DNA from: Bradyrhizobium sp. CCGB12
Lineage (GTDB): Bacteria > Pseudomonadota > Alphaproteobacteria > Rhizobiales > Xanthobacteraceae
Direction: 5' to 3'
Length of the DNA: 64,000 bases
NCBI RefSeq assembly: GCF_024199845.1
Contig: NZ_JANADO010000001.1
Span: 8,110,001-8,174,000, forward strand
Shown here piece after piece: positions 33,072 to 41,966 of this stretch. The position numbers and the translations under genes are program-made. Position 1 is the stretch's first letter. The number at the start of each line of letters is the position of its first letter. The notes under the pieces were generated by a model. It was given only the letters and a program-made list of their open reading frames with translations. It searched no databases and had not been told where the DNA came from.

Positions 33072-33350
33072 ATGCGCCTGTCGATCCTGACCCTTACCGC
33101 GATTGCGACGCTTCTGGGCGTGGCAGATGCCAGCGCGCAGAGGTACGATCCGAACTATCCCGTCTGCATGCACCGCTACACGGGCGGCGGCTTCGGTGGC
33201 GGGGGTGGTGACTATTTCGACTGCTCCTTCACCTCGTTGGAGCAATGCCGCGCCACCGCCTCGGGCCTCGCCGCGACGTGCGACGTCAATCCCTATTATG
33301 CCTTCAACGAACAGCCGCCCCCGCGTCGGCGTCACAAGAAAGTGCACTAG
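33072..33350 (+). CDS. DUF3551 family exported protein
   Basis: 92 residues from ATG 33072 with GAGGAAA 8 nt upstream. It has a signal peptide (MRLSILTLTAIATLLGVADASA, cleavage before Gln23), then the DUF3551 core YPVCMHRYT...GGDYFDCSFTSLEQCRATASGLAATCDVNPYY with four conserved Cys, a Gly-rich loop and a basic tail (PPPRRRHKKVH). DUF3551 proteins are numerous in Bradyrhizobium and relatives; their role is unknown. It is likely periplasmic with two disulfides. The upstream inverted repeat suggests specific regulation. Confidence 0.88.
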   Translation: MRLSILTLTAIATLLGVADASAQRYDPNYPVCMHRYTGGGFGGGGGDYFDCSFTSLEQCRATASGLAATCDVNPYYAFNEQPPPRRRHKKVH

Positions 33351-33571
33351 CGATCCCGGCTGCGATATTCGGGGACGTTCGGGCGCCCCGCAAGCAGGTC
33401 CGGCTGCTACTCCTTCCTGCCCCGGCTCCGCCACCTTGCGCCAACGGTTGGTCTCCGCGGCCAAGGATGACTGGAGTTAATCGAGAGCTAACCGGGTTTT
33501 ACCTTGTCTCTTAACATCTGGGCAGGAAGCACGGGCTAAGCTGCTGCAACAAGCGGACACGGCCCGAAAGA

Positions 33572-35386
33572 ATGAACGACATGATCACCGGCGTCATCGC
33601 GCAGCCGAAAGCCGCACGCGCGCCGTCGGCTTCAAAGATCTGGCTGAGGGCCATCGAGCTCACCGCCCGGATCGAGACGCTGCCGGGCCGCCTGTTCGCC
33701 GATATCGTCGACGATTGGGCGCAGCGTCAGCCCGACCGAGTCGCGCTGATCGCAGACGAAACAACGCTCGACTACCAAGGCTTGTCGAAACGGATCAACC
33801 GCTATGCGCGTTGGGCGCGTTCGGTCGGTGTGGACAAGGGCGACACCGTCGCCCTGATCCTGCCGAACGGCATCGACTATGTCGCGGCCTGGCTGGGCAT
33901 CAGCCGGGTCGGCGGCGTGGTCGCGCTGCTCAATACCAAGCTCGTGGGACAGTCGCTCGCGCACTGCATCAACGTCGCGAAGCCCTCGCATATCATCGTC
34001 GCGCATGAACTGGCGGAGCTGCTGGAGGGCGCAACGCCGCATCTGAAGACCCAGGCAAAAGTCTGGACCCATGGCGACGCCCGCAGTGAACTCGCGATCG
34101 ACGTCGCGCTGGCGGCGCTCGACAATGCCTCTCTTTCGCCGGACGAGCATGGCGACGTCACGATCAACGACCGTGCCCTGTTGATCTATACCTCCGGCAC
34201 CACGGGCCTGCCCAAGGCCGCCAGCATCAGTCACCGCCGCATTCTCAATTGGGGTTTTTGGTTCGCCGGCCTCACAGGCGCGTCGCCGCAGGATCGGCTC
34301 TACGACTGTCTGCCGCTGTTTCACTCGGTCGGCGGCATCGTCGCGCCCTGCAGCATGCTGGCCGCCGGCGGGTCGGTGGCGATTGCGGAGAAGTTTTCGG
34401 CTTCGCATTTCTGGTCCGACATCGTCCGGCATGACTGCACGCTGTTCCAGTATATCGGCGAGCTCTGCCGTTATCTGCTCAAGGCGCCGCCCTCGGAGTA
34501 CGAGAACCGCCATCGCCTGCGGCTCGTCTGCGGCAACGGCCTGCGCGGGGATATCTGGGAGGATTTCCAGGCTCGCTTCGCCATTCCCCGCATCCTCGAA
34601 TTCTATGCCGCGACCGAAGGTAATTTCTCGCTGTTCAACGTCGAGGGCCAGCCGGGCGCGATCGGCCGGATTCCGCCGCTGCTCGCGCATCGCTTTCCGG
34701 CGAGCCTCGTCAAGCTCGACCCCGACAGCGGCCTGCCGCTGCGTAACGACGGCGGCTTCTGCATCGCCTCCGCCCGCGGCGAGGCGGGCGAAGCCATCGG
34801 TCGTATTGGCCTGGCCGACGAAGGCGGTGGCCGCTTCGAGGGTTACACCGACGCCGGGGAGACCGAGAAGAAGATCCTGCGCGACGTCTTTGCCCGGGGG
34901 GATGCCTGGTTTCGCACCGGCGATCTGATGCGGCTCGACGACAAGGGCTTCTTCCATTTCGTCGATCGCATCGGCGACACCTTCCGCTGGAAGGGCGAGA
35001 ACGTCGCGACCTCGGAGGTGAACGACGCCGTGCGCGATTTCGCCGGCGTAGTCGACGCCACCACCTATGGCGTCAGCATCCCCGGCACCGACGGTCGCGC
35101 CGGCATGAGTGCGATCGTGGTGAACGAAGGCTTTGACATGGCTGCGCTGCCGGCTCATCTCGCCCAGCGCCTGCCGGTCTATGCGCGTCCCGTTTTCATC
35201 CGCATCTCCTGCGAGCTCGATGCGACCGAAACCTTCAAGCAGAAGAAGGGTGATCTGGCCCTCGAAGGCTTCGATCCCACCACGATCTCCGATCCGCTGT
35301 TCATGCTCGATCCGAAATCCGGCGCTTATGTCGCGCTGGATACCGAGGCCTGTATGCGGATCAACGACGGCAGAATCCGGCTGTAA
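33572..35386 (+). CDS. Long-chain/very-long-chain acyl-CoA synthetase (FATP-like)
   Basis: 604-residue ANL ligase of the FATP/VLACS branch. Motifs are the AMP-binding YTSGTTGLPKAASISH (near 209-224), the FATP-type LRLVCGNGLRGDIWEDFQARF ... EFYAATEGNFSLFN, and DRIGDTFRWKGENVATSEV at the hinge. It couples CoA ligation to fatty acid uptake or activates very long chains. It precedes a carrier protein, a second ANL protein and a reductase on the same strand, though a 142-bp gap with its own inverted repeat separates them, so it may be co-regulated rather than co-transcribed. Confidence 0.88.
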   Translation: MNDMITGVIAQPKAARAPSASKIWLRAIELTARIETLPGRLFADIVDDWAQRQPDRVALIADETTLDYQGLSKRINRYARWARSVGVDKGDTVALILPNGIDYVAAWLGISRVGGVVALLNTKLVGQSLAHCINVAKPSHIIVAHELAELLEGATPHLKTQAKVWTHGDARSELAIDVALAALDNASLSPDEHGDVTINDRALLIYTSGTTGLPKAASISHRRILNWGFWFAGLTGASPQDRLYDCLPLFHSVGGIVAPCSMLAAGGSVAIAEKFSASHFWSDIVRHDCTLFQYIGELCRYLLKAPPSEYENRHRLRLVCGNGLRGDIWEDFQARFAIPRILEFYAATEGNFSLFNVEGQPGAIGRIPPLLAHRFPASLVKLDPDSGLPLRNDGGFCIASARGEAGEAIGRIGLADEGGGRFEGYTDAGETEKKILRDVFARGDAWFRTGDLMRLDDKGFFHFVDRIGDTFRWKGENVATSEVNDAVRDFAGVVDATTYGVSIPGTDGRAGMSAIVVNEGFDMAALPAHLAQRLPVYARPVFIRISCELDATETFKQKKGDLALEGFDPTTISDPLFMLDPKSGAYVALDTEACMRINDGRIRL

Positions 35387-35439
35387 CGCCGCGAAAATAC
35401 GGAGATAGGTCCAATTTTATCTGAATTGTCCAAGAAGCC

Positions 35440-35460
35440 ATTTACCTCTGTCGGGTAAAT
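35440..35460. promoter_or_regulatory. Inverted repeat upstream of the ACP operon
   Basis: ATTTACC-N7-GGTAAAT is a perfect 7-bp inverted repeat 68 bp upstream of the ACP start. The spacing suits a dimeric helix-turn-helix regulator binding one helical turn apart. A GGCGG...CCGCC hairpin lies between it and the gene. This suggests an independent, regulated promoter for the ACP-ligase-reductase genes. Confidence 0.5.
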
Positions 35461-35528
35461 AAGCGGTCACGGGGAGGCGGTCATCAAGAGCCGCCGCAAC
35501 ACAAACGATAATGAAAAGCGAGCCAGCC

Positions 35529-35774
35529 ATGTCGGTAAGGTCTAAGGTCATTGAAGCGATCCAGCAGATCGCCAAGGAGCAGCACGTCACGCTTCCCGCG
35601 CTCTCCGACGATTTATCCCTGCATGAGACGGGCTTCGACTCGCTTGCCTTCGCGATCCTCGTCGCGCGTCTCGAGGACGAGACCGGCGTCGACCCCTTCA
35701 CCATTTCCGAGGACGCAGCGTTCCCCGCCACCGTGGGCGATTTCGTGCGAGCCTACGAAAATGTCCCCGCGTGA
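35529..35774 (+). CDS. Acyl carrier protein
   Basis: 81 residues from ATG 35529 (an in-frame ATG at 35511 adds six residues). The phosphopantetheine site is Ser38 in ETGFDSLAFAILVARLE, close to the DSL motif of type II carriers, with the acidic helix II expected for partner docking. The deviation from the housekeeping fatty-acid ACP motif and the company it keeps mark it as a dedicated carrier for a specialised acyl chain. Its stop overlaps the start of the next gene (ATG at 35761), so translation is coupled. Confidence 0.88.
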   Translation: MSVRSKVIEAIQQIAKEQHVTLPALSDDLSLHETGFDSLAFAILVARLEDETGVDPFTISEDAAFPATVGDFVRAYENVPA

Positions 35775-37143
35775 GATCTTTGCGCTTCGCGACCATCTCG
35801 GCGCGGAGCTGAAGGACCGCACGCTCTCCGACGCGCACCATGTCGTGTCGCTGACGGACATCCTGTCGCAGACGGTCCTGAGCGGCCGCCTGCGCGAATT
35901 GTCCGGCCGCTGCGTACTGCTCAGGCTGTCCGACCAGCTCCGGTCTGGCCTTGCCATGATCGAGCTCGACGGCATTGCCCGTCGCATGCTGCTGTGTCCG
36001 CCCGATCTCAATCCGGCGCATCTGGACGCGTTGATCGCGGATGCCGGGATCGATGCTGTCGTCACCGACGAGCCCGATCGCTGGACCGAGACCGGCGTGC
36101 CGCTGGTCGTCACCGCGCAATTGCCGCTTCAAATCACCGCGCCGACGAAGACCGAACGTGCCACCGAATGGCTGATGTTGACTTCGGGCACGTCGGGCGT
36201 GCCGAAGATCGTCGGGCACACGCTGGAAGCACTCACCGGCGCGATCGTCGCTGAAGGCCCCGCGCGCGGACCTGCGCCGGTGTGGGCGACGTTCTACGAC
36301 ATCCGCCGTTATGGCGGTCTGCAAATCTTCCTCCGCGCCATCCTCTCCGGCGGCTCCATGGTGCTGTCGGACCCGCATGAGGCGTTGGCGGACCACGTCG
36401 CACGGCTGAATGCGCGTGGCGTGTCGCACATCTCCGGAACGCCCTCGCATTGGCGCAAGCTCCTGATGAGCGGTTCGGCCGCGCAGTTCGCGCCGGGCTA
36501 CGTTCGTCTTTCCGGCGAGATCGCTGACCAGGCCGTGCTCGACGGCCTGAAGGCGGCATTCCCCAATTCCTCCGTCGGTCATGCCTACGCCTCGACCGAG
36601 GCCGGCGTCGGCTTCGCCGTCAATGACGGGCTGGAAGGCTTTCCGGCCAACTATCTCGGCAACCGCAATGGCGTCGAGATGAAGGTAGTCGACGGCTCGC
36701 TGCGCATCCGCTCGACGCGCACGGCACATGCCTATGTCGGCCGCAACGCTGCTGCCCTCACCGATGCGGACGGCTTTGTCGACAGCGGCGACATCGTCGA
36801 GCTGCGCGGTGACCGCTATTACTTCGTCGGCCGCCGCGGCGGTATCATCAACATCGGCGGGCTGAAGGTCCACCCCGAGGAGATCGAGGCGGTGATCAAC
36901 CGCCATCCCGACGTGCGGATGTCGCGGGCCAAATCTCGCCGCAGCCCGATCACCGGCGGCATCGTCGTCGCCGACGTCATCCTCGCCGACGGCTCCGATC
37001 CCGCGCGGGCGAAGGAGATCCGCGACCAGATCCTGGATCAGTGCCGCGCGCAGCTCGCCTCGCACAAGGTGCCGGCGGTGATCCGCTTCGTCGCGGCGCT
37101 CGACGTCACTCCGGCTGGCAAACTGGCGCGCACCGATGCATAA
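35761..37143 (+). CDS. ANL-superfamily adenylating enzyme, ACP-linked
   Basis: 460 residues from ATG 35761, overlapping the ACP gene by 14 bp. The AMP/phosphate loop LMLTSGTSGVPK is at about 138-149; later motifs are HAYASTEAGVGF, the hinge DSGDIVELRGDRYYFVGRRGG and IINIGGLKVHPEEIE, and the C-terminal DVTPAGKLARTD supplies the catalytic Lys. It is shorter than typical CoA ligases (about 500-550), mainly in the N-terminal domain. The direct coupling to an ACP gene suggests it loads an acid onto the carrier (acyl-ACP ligase) rather than CoA. That is inferred from context; the acid is unknown. Confidence 0.85.
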   Translation: MSPREIFALRDHLGAELKDRTLSDAHHVVSLTDILSQTVLSGRLRELSGRCVLLRLSDQLRSGLAMIELDGIARRMLLCPPDLNPAHLDALIADAGIDAVVTDEPDRWTETGVPLVVTAQLPLQITAPTKTERATEWLMLTSGTSGVPKIVGHTLEALTGAIVAEGPARGPAPVWATFYDIRRYGGLQIFLRAILSGGSMVLSDPHEALADHVARLNARGVSHISGTPSHWRKLLMSGSAAQFAPGYVRLSGEIADQAVLDGLKAAFPNSSVGHAYASTEAGVGFAVNDGLEGFPANYLGNRNGVEMKVVDGSLRIRSTRTAHAYVGRNAAALTDADGFVDSGDIVELRGDRYYFVGRRGGIINIGGLKVHPEEIEAVINRHPDVRMSRAKSRRSPITGGIVVADVILADGSDPARAKEIRDQILDQCRAQLASHKVPAVIRFVAALDVTPAGKLARTDA

Positions 37144-37858
37144 TGTCCTCGTCACCGGCGGCAGCCGCGGTATTGGCCTTGCGATCGCAAGGCGCCTCGT
37201 CGGCGCCGGCTTCAACGTGATCGCGGCCGCGCGGCGCGAGAGCGAGGAGCTCAAGGCGGCGATCGCCGAGTCCGAGGGGCGCCTGCATTTCCGCGCCTGC
37301 GATCTCGCGGTGATCGACGCGATTCCGGCTTTTGCCAAGCTGGTCCGCGACGAGTTCGGCCCGATCTACGGTCTCGTCAACAATGCCGGGCTCGGCACCG
37401 AAGGCCTGCTCGCCACCATGCACAATTCCGAGATCGAGGCGCTGGTGCAGCTCAACGTGCTGTCGCCGATCATCCTGACCAAGTATGTCGCGCGGCAGAT
37501 GATGGCGGATGGTGCGGGGCGCATCATCAACATCTCCTCGATCATCGCCACCACCGGCTATAACGGCCTCTCCGTCTACGGCGCGACCAAGGCCGCCGCC
37601 ACCGGCTTCACCCGCTCGCTCGCGCGCGAGGTCGGCAAACTCGGCATCACCGTGAACGCGATCGCGCCTGGATTCATCGACACCGAGCTCACGCACAATC
37701 TCTCCGACGAGGGCCGCAAGCGCATCGCCGGCCGTAGCGCGCTGCGTCGCCTGCCCGAGACCGACGACGTCGCGCGCATGGTGGAATATCTCCTCAGCGA
37801 GGGCGGCCGAAACGTCACCGGCACCGTGTTCACGATCGACGCGGGGAATACGGCGTAG
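37136..37858 (+). CDS. SDR-family reductase, 3-oxoacyl-ACP reductase (FabG) type
   Basis: 240 residues. ATG 37136 overlaps the preceding stop by 8 bp. Motifs: TGGSRGIG (7-14), NNAG (82-85), Ser134/135, Tyr148 and Lys152 (YGATK), and a C-terminal GRNVTGTVFTIDAGNTA. The Arg-Arg pair after beta-2 (AARRE, 31-35) favours NADPH, as in FabG. In this context it would reduce a keto group on an acyl-ACP or acyl-CoA produced by the cluster. No ketosynthase or dehydratase is linked, so the cluster performs loading and reduction or borrows primary enzymes. Confidence 0.9.
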   Translation: MHNVLVTGGSRGIGLAIARRLVGAGFNVIAAARRESEELKAAIAESEGRLHFRACDLAVIDAIPAFAKLVRDEFGPIYGLVNNAGLGTEGLLATMHNSEIEALVQLNVLSPIILTKYVARQMMADGAGRIINISSIIATTGYNGLSVYGATKAAATGFTRSLAREVGKLGITVNAIAPGFIDTELTHNLSDEGRKRIAGRSALRRLPETDDVARMVEYLLSEGGRNVTGTVFTIDAGNTA

Positions 37859-37984
37859 CGGAACTCTGCCACCAACATCGAGTTGATCCGGCTCAATTTG
37901 AATTCACCGGATTTGGTCGTAAGATGTCCCCGCAATCGGTTGGGTTACGTCAATCGATCTGCCCTAATCAACGGGGAGCAGTCC
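37859..37984. other. Intergenic region after the ACP cluster
   Basis: Non-coding stretch following the reductase gene, including the imperfect inverted segment TTGATCCGG...CCGGAT and a run of A+T-rich sequence. No terminator with a T-run is clear. Together with the doubtful small gene at 37985-38185 it makes a roughly 330-bp gap between well-supported genes. Confidence 0.4.
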
Positions 37985-38185
37985 ATGACCGCTTCGAACC
38001 TGGGCCGGCCATCAGCAGAGCAGTCTCGCTTGAGGCCCGACGATCTCCCTTGCCAACCGATGTCGCATCAGAATTCCGGCGATCACGGCAACGAAATATA
38101 TCCGCAGCAATTCGTGCAACTGGTCGGCTGCCACGACGTCCCCGCATCGACGGTGCGCAAGCGACAGGACGAGAAGCTGCATTAG
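37985..38185 (+). CDS. Possible small protein, 66 residues
   Basis: ATG 37985 has a strong ribosome site (ACGGGGAG, 6-7 nt upstream) and the reading frame keeps a G/C-biased third position. The product (MTASNLGRPSAEQSRLRPDD..., with NEIYPQQFVQLVGCHDVP in the middle) has no family I recognise, no signal and no membrane segment. The opposite strand also contains an open frame here, so this could be spurious. It is convergent with the gene at 38190. Confidence 0.35.
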   Translation: MTASNLGRPSAEQSRLRPDDLPCQPMSHQNSGDHGNEIYPQQFVQLVGCHDVPASTVRKRQDEKLH

Positions 38186-38189
38186 GTCC

Positions 38190-38549
38190 TCACGTCCGAT
38201 GCTTCGGCAGATCGATCCGCTGCTTTGAAAATTCCGGCGGCCCCTCGGTGAGGCGGCGGATGCGGCGCTCGCGTTCGTCTGCCGGCAATGCGGGATCGAG
38301 CAGCGCTTCGATCTCGTGCACGGCGATTTCCTCGATCGTCGTGGCATCCGATATGAGCGCCTGCGCTGATGCCGGTTCGGCAGGCGCGATCTTCAGCCCC
38401 AATTCGACGAGCTTGCAGATTGCATCGGAGCGCGACAGCTGGCGGGCTTCTGCCCAGGCATCGACGGCGGCAGTGAGCCTTTCCGGCATCTCTACCGCGC
38501 TGACCGCATCGAGGCCGGTACGCCGGCGGACGGGTGAGGTCGAATCCAT
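38190..38549 (-). CDS. Small protein with ribbon-helix-helix-like segment
   Basis: 119 residues from ATG 38547-38549; an in-frame TTG at 38585 is less likely. Residues about 22-55 (MPERLTAAVDAWAEARQLSRSDAICKLVELGLK) have the beta-strand plus two-helix pattern of ribbon-helix-helix DNA-binding proteins, as in CopG-like antitoxins and regulators. The C-terminal half is acidic and then basic (LLDPALPADERERRIRRL). No toxin gene is adjacent. It is probably a small transcriptional regulator, of low certainty. Confidence 0.6.
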   Translation of the reverse strand: MDSTSPVRRRTGLDAVSAVEMPERLTAAVDAWAEARQLSRSDAICKLVELGLKIAPAEPASAQALISDATTIEEIAVHEIEALLDPALPADERERRIRRLTEGPPEFSKQRIDLPKHRT

Positions 38550-38800
38550 GTTGCCGAAGTCGGACACTTCGATAATCCCGCACAATCATTTTCGCTAAAT
38601 CGAGAGTAAACGCCATTTGCGGCGTGCTGTTTGATGCCGATCAATGACGAACTGCGGCATTGCATCGCGGTGCGAGCTTGTTGTCCGGCTCCATTTCGGC
38701 CAATGATCGGGACGCCGCGGAGGGTCGGTCGGCGAACCCGGATCGATCCTGCCACGTATCTGTTTCGCAGCGCGCCCTCCCAACCATCCGGCATCACCCG

Positions 38801-39952
38801 ATGACATCAGGCGAATCCTTCTACGGCGGCATTCCGGTCTTCCGCGGCTTCACCAGCCTGATGGATCCGGTGCTGTATTCGCCGCTGCCGGACGACTGGA
38901 GCATCGGCGTTGCCGACATCGTCGATTCGACCAAGGCCATCGCGGCGCAGCGCTACAAGGCGGTGAACGTGGCCGGCGCCGCCGTGATCGCGGCGGTGAC
39001 GAACGCGTTGGAGGGACGCGAATTCCCCTTCGTCTTCGGCGGCGACGGCGCGAGCTTTGCGGTCGCGCCTCACGATCTCGAGCTTGCCCGTGACGCGCTG
39101 GCGGCAACCGCGACCTGGGTGCGGGAAGATCTCGATCTGAAGATGCGTATCGCCCTGGTGCCGGTCAGCGCCATCCGCGCGCATGGCCTCGACGTGCGCG
39201 TCGCGCGCTTCGGTCCGTCGGCCAATTTGTCCTATGCAATGTTCTCCGGTGGCGGCCTCGCCTGGGCCGATGCCGCCATGAAGCGCGGCGAGTTCGCAGT
39301 GACCGAAGCGCCCGACGGCACGCAGCCCGATCTCTCCGGCCTGTCCTGCCGCTTCGAGGTGATGCCGGCCTCACGTGGGCTGATCCTGTCGGTGCTGGTG
39401 ATGCCGGCACGCGGCGCCGATCCGCTGGCCTTCCGCAAGGTGATCGAGGACGTCATCCACCTCGTCGAGCGCAGTCCGGATGGCGGCCGCCCGGTGCCGC
39501 CGCAGGGGCCGCCCCTGAAATGGCCGCCGCAGGGGCTGGATTACGAAGCCCGCACCAGACGCGGCGGCCCGCTGCTCGCGCGCCGCGCCGGCGTGCTGGC
39601 CTATACGCTGTTCGCCTATCTGATCATGCGCTTCGACCTCAAGGTCGGCGGCTTCGTGCCAAGCGTCTACAAGCGTCAGGTGGTCGAGAACTCGGACTTC
39701 AGGAAGTATGATGACGGATTGCGGATGATCCTCGACTGTACGCCGGAGCTCGAACGCGCCCTCAGCGATCGTCTCGCTGCGGCTGCGCGCGACGGCATCG
39801 TGCGCTACGGCCTCTACCAGCAGGACGCGGCGATGATGACCTGCTTTACGCCCTCGGCGCTGCGCAGCGACCACGTCCACTTCATCGATGGCGCGCGGGG
39901 CGGCTATGCCTCGGCGGCGACGGCGTTGAAGGCGATGATGGCGGCGAGCTAG
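38801..39952 (+). CDS. DUF3095 family protein
   Basis: 383 residues from ATG 38801. The N-terminal part (IGVADIVDSTKAIAAQRYKAVNVAGAAVIAAVTNALEG, then FVFGGDGASFAVAP) has the look of a degenerate class III nucleotide cyclase domain, with Asp residues in ADIVDST and the GGDGASFA turn matching the metal/nucleotide loop of such domains. The C-terminal part is unlike known cyclases (RRAGVLAYTLFAYLIMRFDLKVGGFVPSVYKRQVV). This arrangement defines DUF3095, whose activity is not established. There are no obvious operon partners; a DUF2147 gene converges on it. Confidence 0.85.
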   Translation: MTSGESFYGGIPVFRGFTSLMDPVLYSPLPDDWSIGVADIVDSTKAIAAQRYKAVNVAGAAVIAAVTNALEGREFPFVFGGDGASFAVAPHDLELARDALAATATWVREDLDLKMRIALVPVSAIRAHGLDVRVARFGPSANLSYAMFSGGGLAWADAAMKRGEFAVTEAPDGTQPDLSGLSCRFEVMPASRGLILSVLVMPARGADPLAFRKVIEDVIHLVERSPDGGRPVPPQGPPLKWPPQGLDYEARTRRGGPLLARRAGVLAYTLFAYLIMRFDLKVGGFVPSVYKRQVVENSDFRKYDDGLRMILDCTPELERALSDRLAAAARDGIVRYGLYQQDAAMMTCFTPSALRSDHVHFIDGARGGYASAATALKAMMAAS

Positions 39953-39953
39953 T

Positions 39954-40388
39954 CTAGCGCCCTGCACGCGTCCACGTTTCGCCGCCGCAGAGTGCGCCGA
40001 CGCAGCCTTCGACACGCAGCGAATCCGCTGATGTCACCGTGACGCTGCTCGCATAGGTGCTGCCGTCGTCGGCATTGTAGATCTGGCCCGACCATTTGTT
40101 CGGAGCGGACGGCTGCATGTCGCTGAACAGCGGCAGGCCGATCATGGGACGCCGGGCCAGCGCCGGATTGGGATTCTTACTGTCGGTCGCGGGCTGGCCG
40201 GTCGCGGTGTCCATGGGCTCGCGCAGCCAGACGATGTGGCCGCAGATGCCACCGCCGCATTTGTTTATCTTCACGCGCGCATCGCCCGCCTGGGTGAGCC
40301 AGGTCCCGTCGGCGCTCTGCGCATGCGCGGCAGTCGCGCCAAGCAGCGCAGCCAGGACGACGAAGGAACGCGCGAATCTGCTGAACAT
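39954..40388 (-). CDS. DUF2147 family exported protein
   Basis: 144 residues from ATG 40386-40388. Signal peptide MFSRFARSFVVLAALLGATAAHA, then the DUF2147 pattern: DGTWLTQAGDARVKINKCGGGICGHIVWL, NPALARRPMIGLPLFSDM, WSGQIYNADDGSTYASSV and VEGCVGALCGGETWTRA. Cys residues come in pairs and are probably oxidised in the periplasm. These proteins are small beta-rich periplasmic domains of unknown role, often near envelope or stress genes. The stop overlaps the region just past the convergent DUF3095 stop (1 bp between). Confidence 0.88.
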   Translation of the reverse strand: MFSRFARSFVVLAALLGATAAHAQSADGTWLTQAGDARVKINKCGGGICGHIVWLREPMDTATGQPATDSKNPNPALARRPMIGLPLFSDMQPSAPNKWSGQIYNADDGSTYASSVTVTSADSLRVEGCVGALCGGETWTRAGR

Positions 40389-40497
40389 GGAGAGAGCCCC
40401 CGAAAAATGAGGCGCCTCCATAGCAGCCCGGCAGGATAGTGCAACGCTGGATGGAATCACTTTCCTGCGTTTACTTGCCTGCGCCTTCTGCCTGCGC

Positions 40498-41883
40498 TCA
40501 TTTGCCCCAGCGCACGAAGGCGACCGAGCCGGCGGTCAAGAGCCCGAACACGACCATGGCGCCGCCGACCAGAGCGAACAAGGTCCAGGCCGGCGCCTGC
40601 ACCGTCATGAGGCTGACGCCGCCGATCGCGACGATCAGGAGCCGCGCAGTGGAGGCGAGCACGGGCCCGCCGACGCGCGCCGCGCCTTGTGAGGAGAAGT
40701 ACAACGACACGCCGATGCCGAAGAACACGAAGGCGGGACCTGCCCAGCGGAAATAGCTGTGGGCGGCGGCGGTGACGCCGGGATCCCGCGTGAAGAGCGC
40801 GACCCAGAGCGACGGATCGAGCGCGATCACGAGGCCGATCAGGCCGACGGTGAGTCCCGAGGCCGCCGCCGCGGTCCAGGCCACGCGCCGCGCGCGCTTC
40901 AAATGTCCGGCGCCGACCGCCATGCCGACCATCGGCACCGAGGCGATGCCGAAGGCGAAGGTGATCGGGATCAGCAAGAATTCCAGCCGCGAGCCGATGC
41001 CGTAGCCTGCCAGCATCTCGGTGCCGAACGTCGCGAGGATTTTCGTGAAGATCAGGATGGTGAGCACGGTCTGGAGCGGCGACAAACACGCCACCGCGCC
41101 GACCTTGAGAATGTCCAGGAACATCCCACGCTCGAAATGGAAGGCGCGGACGTCGAGCTGCAACCTGCTGCGGCCGGACAAGAGATACCAGAGAAAGAAG
41201 ATCGCGGCGCAGCTGAACGCGATCAGCTGACCGCTCGCGACACCCGGCATACCGTATTGCGGAACTCCGAACAGCCCGAGCCCCAGGCTGCCGCCGAGCG
41301 CGATCTGGAGCACGCTCGCACCGATCAGCGTCATCGAAGGCAGCCGCATGTCGCCGGTGCCGCGGATCACCGAGGCCAGCGTGTTGACGAGCCAGATCGC
41401 GACCGCACCGGAGAACAGTACCTGCGAATAGCCGCTGGCCTCTTCGAGCACGCGCTCGCGGCCGCCGAGCAGCGCGAAGAAGGAGCGGCCGAACACGAGC
41501 ATCATCACTGTGAAGAAAAGCCCGCCGCAGAGGCCGATGATGGCGGCATGCAGCGCCAGTGTCGCGGCGCGGTCCCGATCCCCGGCGCCGAGCGCGCGGC
41601 TGATCGCGGAGGAGACGCCGCCGCCCATCGCGCCCGCGCTCATCATCTGCGTCAGCATCGCGAACGGAAATACCAGCGCGATCGCGGCGAGGGGAATGGT
41701 GCCGAGCCGGCCGATATAGGAGGTCTCGGCGATCGCAACCAGCGTGCTGCCGACCATCGCGATCATGTTGGGGATCGCGAGCCGCAGCAGCGTCGGCAGG
41801 ATCGGCGCCGTCAGCAGGCTGGCGATGGGGGAGGCGACCGGGACACGCGGCGGCGCGGCATCTATCGGGGCGTCGATCGTCAT
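40498..41883 (-). CDS. MATE family efflux transporter
   Basis: 461 residues with about twelve membrane segments in two homologous halves (for example LTAPILPTLLRLAIPNMIAMVGSTLVAIAETSYIGRLG in the first). Start taken at ATG 41881-41883; a GTG two codons upstream is possible. MATE proteins export cationic drugs or metabolites in exchange for H+ or Na+. The conserved first-half IPLAAIALVFPFAMLTQMMSAG and second-half equivalents are present. It is a lone minus-strand gene; the substrate is unknown. A small non-coding gap precedes it. Confidence 0.9.
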   Translation of the reverse strand: MTIDAPIDAAPPRVPVASPIASLLTAPILPTLLRLAIPNMIAMVGSTLVAIAETSYIGRLGTIPLAAIALVFPFAMLTQMMSAGAMGGGVSSAISRALGAGDRDRAATLALHAAIIGLCGGLFFTVMMLVFGRSFFALLGGRERVLEEASGYSQVLFSGAVAIWLVNTLASVIRGTGDMRLPSMTLIGASVLQIALGGSLGLGLFGVPQYGMPGVASGQLIAFSCAAIFFLWYLLSGRSRLQLDVRAFHFERGMFLDILKVGAVACLSPLQTVLTILIFTKILATFGTEMLAGYGIGSRLEFLLIPITFAFGIASVPMVGMAVGAGHLKRARRVAWTAAAASGLTVGLIGLVIALDPSLWVALFTRDPGVTAAAHSYFRWAGPAFVFFGIGVSLYFSSQGAARVGGPVLASTARLLIVAIGGVSLMTVQAPAWTLFALVGGAMVVFGLLTAGSVAFVRWGK

Positions 41884-41966
41884 GTTCACCGGGCGGAATA
41901 TTGAATGATGATCGACATATTATAGGGCAAGGGGGCGCCTGCACCAGCCCTCACCTCACGCAGGGC

